Assembly (NCBI GenBank): GCA_021795255.1
Contig: JAJYPQ010000297.1
Location: forward strand, 1 to 5,595
Direction of reading: 5' to 3'
Length of the DNA: 5,595 bases
From: Pseudomonadota bacterium
GTDB taxonomy: Bacteria > Pseudomonadota > Gammaproteobacteria > Acidiferrobacterales > Acidiferrobacteraceae
Part shown: positions 4,701 to 5,595 of the stretch, one piece after another
Layout of the letters: each line of letters starts with the position of its first letter
Numbering within the stretch: the stretch's first letter is position 1
Notes under the pieces: generated by a model
What the model was told of the DNA's origin: nothing
Database searches by the model: none
What the model saw: the letters and a program-made list of their open reading frames with translations, nothing else
Position numbers and translations under genes: made by a program

Positions 4701-5595
4701 ATGGCCGCAACCCCGAAAACCGAGGACCACAGCAAGCAAGAGATCAAGTACTCCACGTGCTATATGTGTGCGTGCCGCTGTGGAATAAAAGTCACCATAG
4801 AAGACAACCAAGTCCGATTCATTCAGGGTAATCGCAACCACCCTATCAATAAAGGGGTGCTCTGCGCCAAGGGGTCGGCGGGCATCATGAAGCAGTGCTC
4901 CCCGGCTCGCTTGCACAATCCGCTTATGCGTAAGCCCGGCACCGAGCGCGGGGCCGGAGAGTTCGTCGAGATCTCGTGGGACGAAGCTCTGGACATGCTC
5001 ACTAAGCGATTGGAACACATCCGCGCCACCGATCCCAACAAACTAGCCTTTTTTACCGGTCGCGACCAAATGCAGGCCTTGTCGCGACTCTGGGCTCAGC
5101 AATTCGGGACCTTGAACTGGTCGGCCCATGGCGGCTTTTGCTCGGTGAACATGGCGGCCGCCGGCCTTTATACCTTGGGTTTTGCGTTTTGGGAATTCGG
5201 CGATCCGGACTGGGACCGCACCAAATACTTCATGCTCTGGGGTGTCGCCGAAGACCATAATTCAAACCCGATGAAGATCGGCATTGAGAAGTTAAAGAGC
5301 CGCGGCGGAAAGTTCGTTGGCATCAATCCGGCTCGTACCGGCTATCAGGCCGTAGCCGACGAGTGGGTACCTATTCGCCCGGGCACGGATGCCATGCTCG
5401 CGCTGTCCATGATCCATGTTCTTCTGTCCCGCGAACTTTTCGATTGGGACTTTCTGATTCGCTACACGAATTCGGCCTTTCTGGTCGTCCAGAGCCCCGG
5501 AGAGAAGGGCGATGGCCTTATCTATCGCGATGAGAACGACCAACCGCTCGTCTGGGACTTGAAGAAAGAGGCCTTCGTGAGCGGCATGGATGCCT
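4701..5595 (+). CDS. soeA: Sulfite dehydrogenase (quinone) molybdopterin subunit SoeA, 3'-truncated by window edge
   Basis: Catalytic subunit of a cytoplasmic, membrane-attached sulfite:quinone oxidoreductase (SoeABC), oxidising sulfite directly to sulfate in sulfur oxidisers; a member of the DMSO reductase / complex iron-sulfur molybdoenzyme family. The first 298 residues are visible; the family is usually over 900. Cys20, Cys23, Cys27 and Cys55 (CX2CX3CX27C, in CYMCACRCG and GVLCAKG) bind the FS0 [4Fe-4S] cluster. Cys147 in HGGFCSVNMAAAGLYTLG is the likely Mo ligand, as in polysulfide/thiosulfate reductase relatives. FWEFGDPDWDRTKY and GVAEDHNSNP resemble SoeA proteins of purple sulfur bacteria as I recall them. 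The N terminus has no twin-arginine signal, fitting a cytoplasmic enzyme and arguing against PhsA/PsrA. The ATG at 4701 follows a weak ribosome site (GAGAAAG). SoeB (ferredoxin-like) and SoeC (membrane anchor) are expected next. Family certain; substrate by resemblance. Confidence 0.85.
   Translation, partial: MAATPKTEDHSKQEIKYSTCYMCACRCGIKVTIEDNQVRFIQGNRNHPINKGVLCAKGSAGIMKQCSPARLHNPLMRKPGTERGAGEFVEISWDEALDMLTKRLEHIRATDPNKLAFFTGRDQMQALSRLWAQQFGTLNWSAHGGFCSVNMAAAGLYTLGFAFWEFGDPDWDRTKYFMLWGVAEDHNSNPMKIGIEKLKSRGGKFVGINPARTGYQAVADEWVPIRPGTDAMLALSMIHVLLSRELFDWDFLIRYTNSAFLVVQSPGEKGDGLIYRDENDQPLVWDLKKEAFVSGMDA

Noticed and set aside
4680..5543. Minus-strand frames of 71-112 residues opposite soeA
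   Set aside because: Shadows of a gene with clear Fe-S and Mo-ligand motifs; no motif of their own.

Overview
The window looks like ordinary chromosomal DNA from a moderately GC-rich Gram-negative bacterium, most likely a sulfur-oxidising gammaproteobacterium. This rests on a cytoplasmic sulfite dehydrogenase subunit (SoeA type) at the right end, a PagL-like outer-membrane lipid A deacylase, an EnvZ-like sensor kinase and a YgaP-type (DUF2892) membrane protein, a family often seen in sulfur oxidisers. The taxon is an inference; no rRNA or other marker gene is present.

Layout, left to right: (1) 1-803, +, C-terminal two thirds of an EnvZ-like histidine kinase, cut by the window edge. (2) 798-1001, -, small DUF2892/YgaP-type membrane protein, overlapping the kinase tail to tail by 6 bp, with an extended -10 promoter and a GC-rich hairpin in its leader. 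(3) 1176-1631, +, PagL-like lipid A 3-O-deacylase with a doubtful N terminus. (4) 1634-2440, -, cysQ, a 3'(2'),5'-bisphosphate nucleotidase, whose stop lies 2 bp from that of gene 3. (5) 2441-2840, a 400-bp divergent regulatory region without a convincing gene. (6) 2841-3230, +, ArsR-family regulator with an unusual lysine/alanine-rich C-terminal tail and no cysteine. (7) 3231-3580, a 350-bp convergent spacer with two strong hairpins. (8) 3581-4510, -, fumarylacetoacetate hydrolase (FAH) family enzyme. (9) 4511-4700, a divergent control region with a perfect 8-bp inverted repeat. (10) 4701-window end, +, soeA, first 298 residues.

The seven genes alternate strand without exception, so no two genes inside the window share an operon and each divergent gap must hold its own promoters. 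The kinase and soeA are probably parts of operons extending beyond the window (ompR-like gene upstream; soeB and soeC downstream). Functionally the genes are mixed. SoeA (sulfite to sulfate, electrons to quinone) and CysQ (removal of PAP formed during sulfate assimilation) both touch sulfur metabolism; EnvZ-like and PagL-like proteins concern the envelope. I see no mobile element, CRISPR array, tRNA or rRNA, and no clear evidence for a new multi-gene system. The most unusual items are the histone-H1-like tail on the ArsR regulator, the palindrome between the FAH gene and soeA, and the apparently incomplete PagL-like protein.
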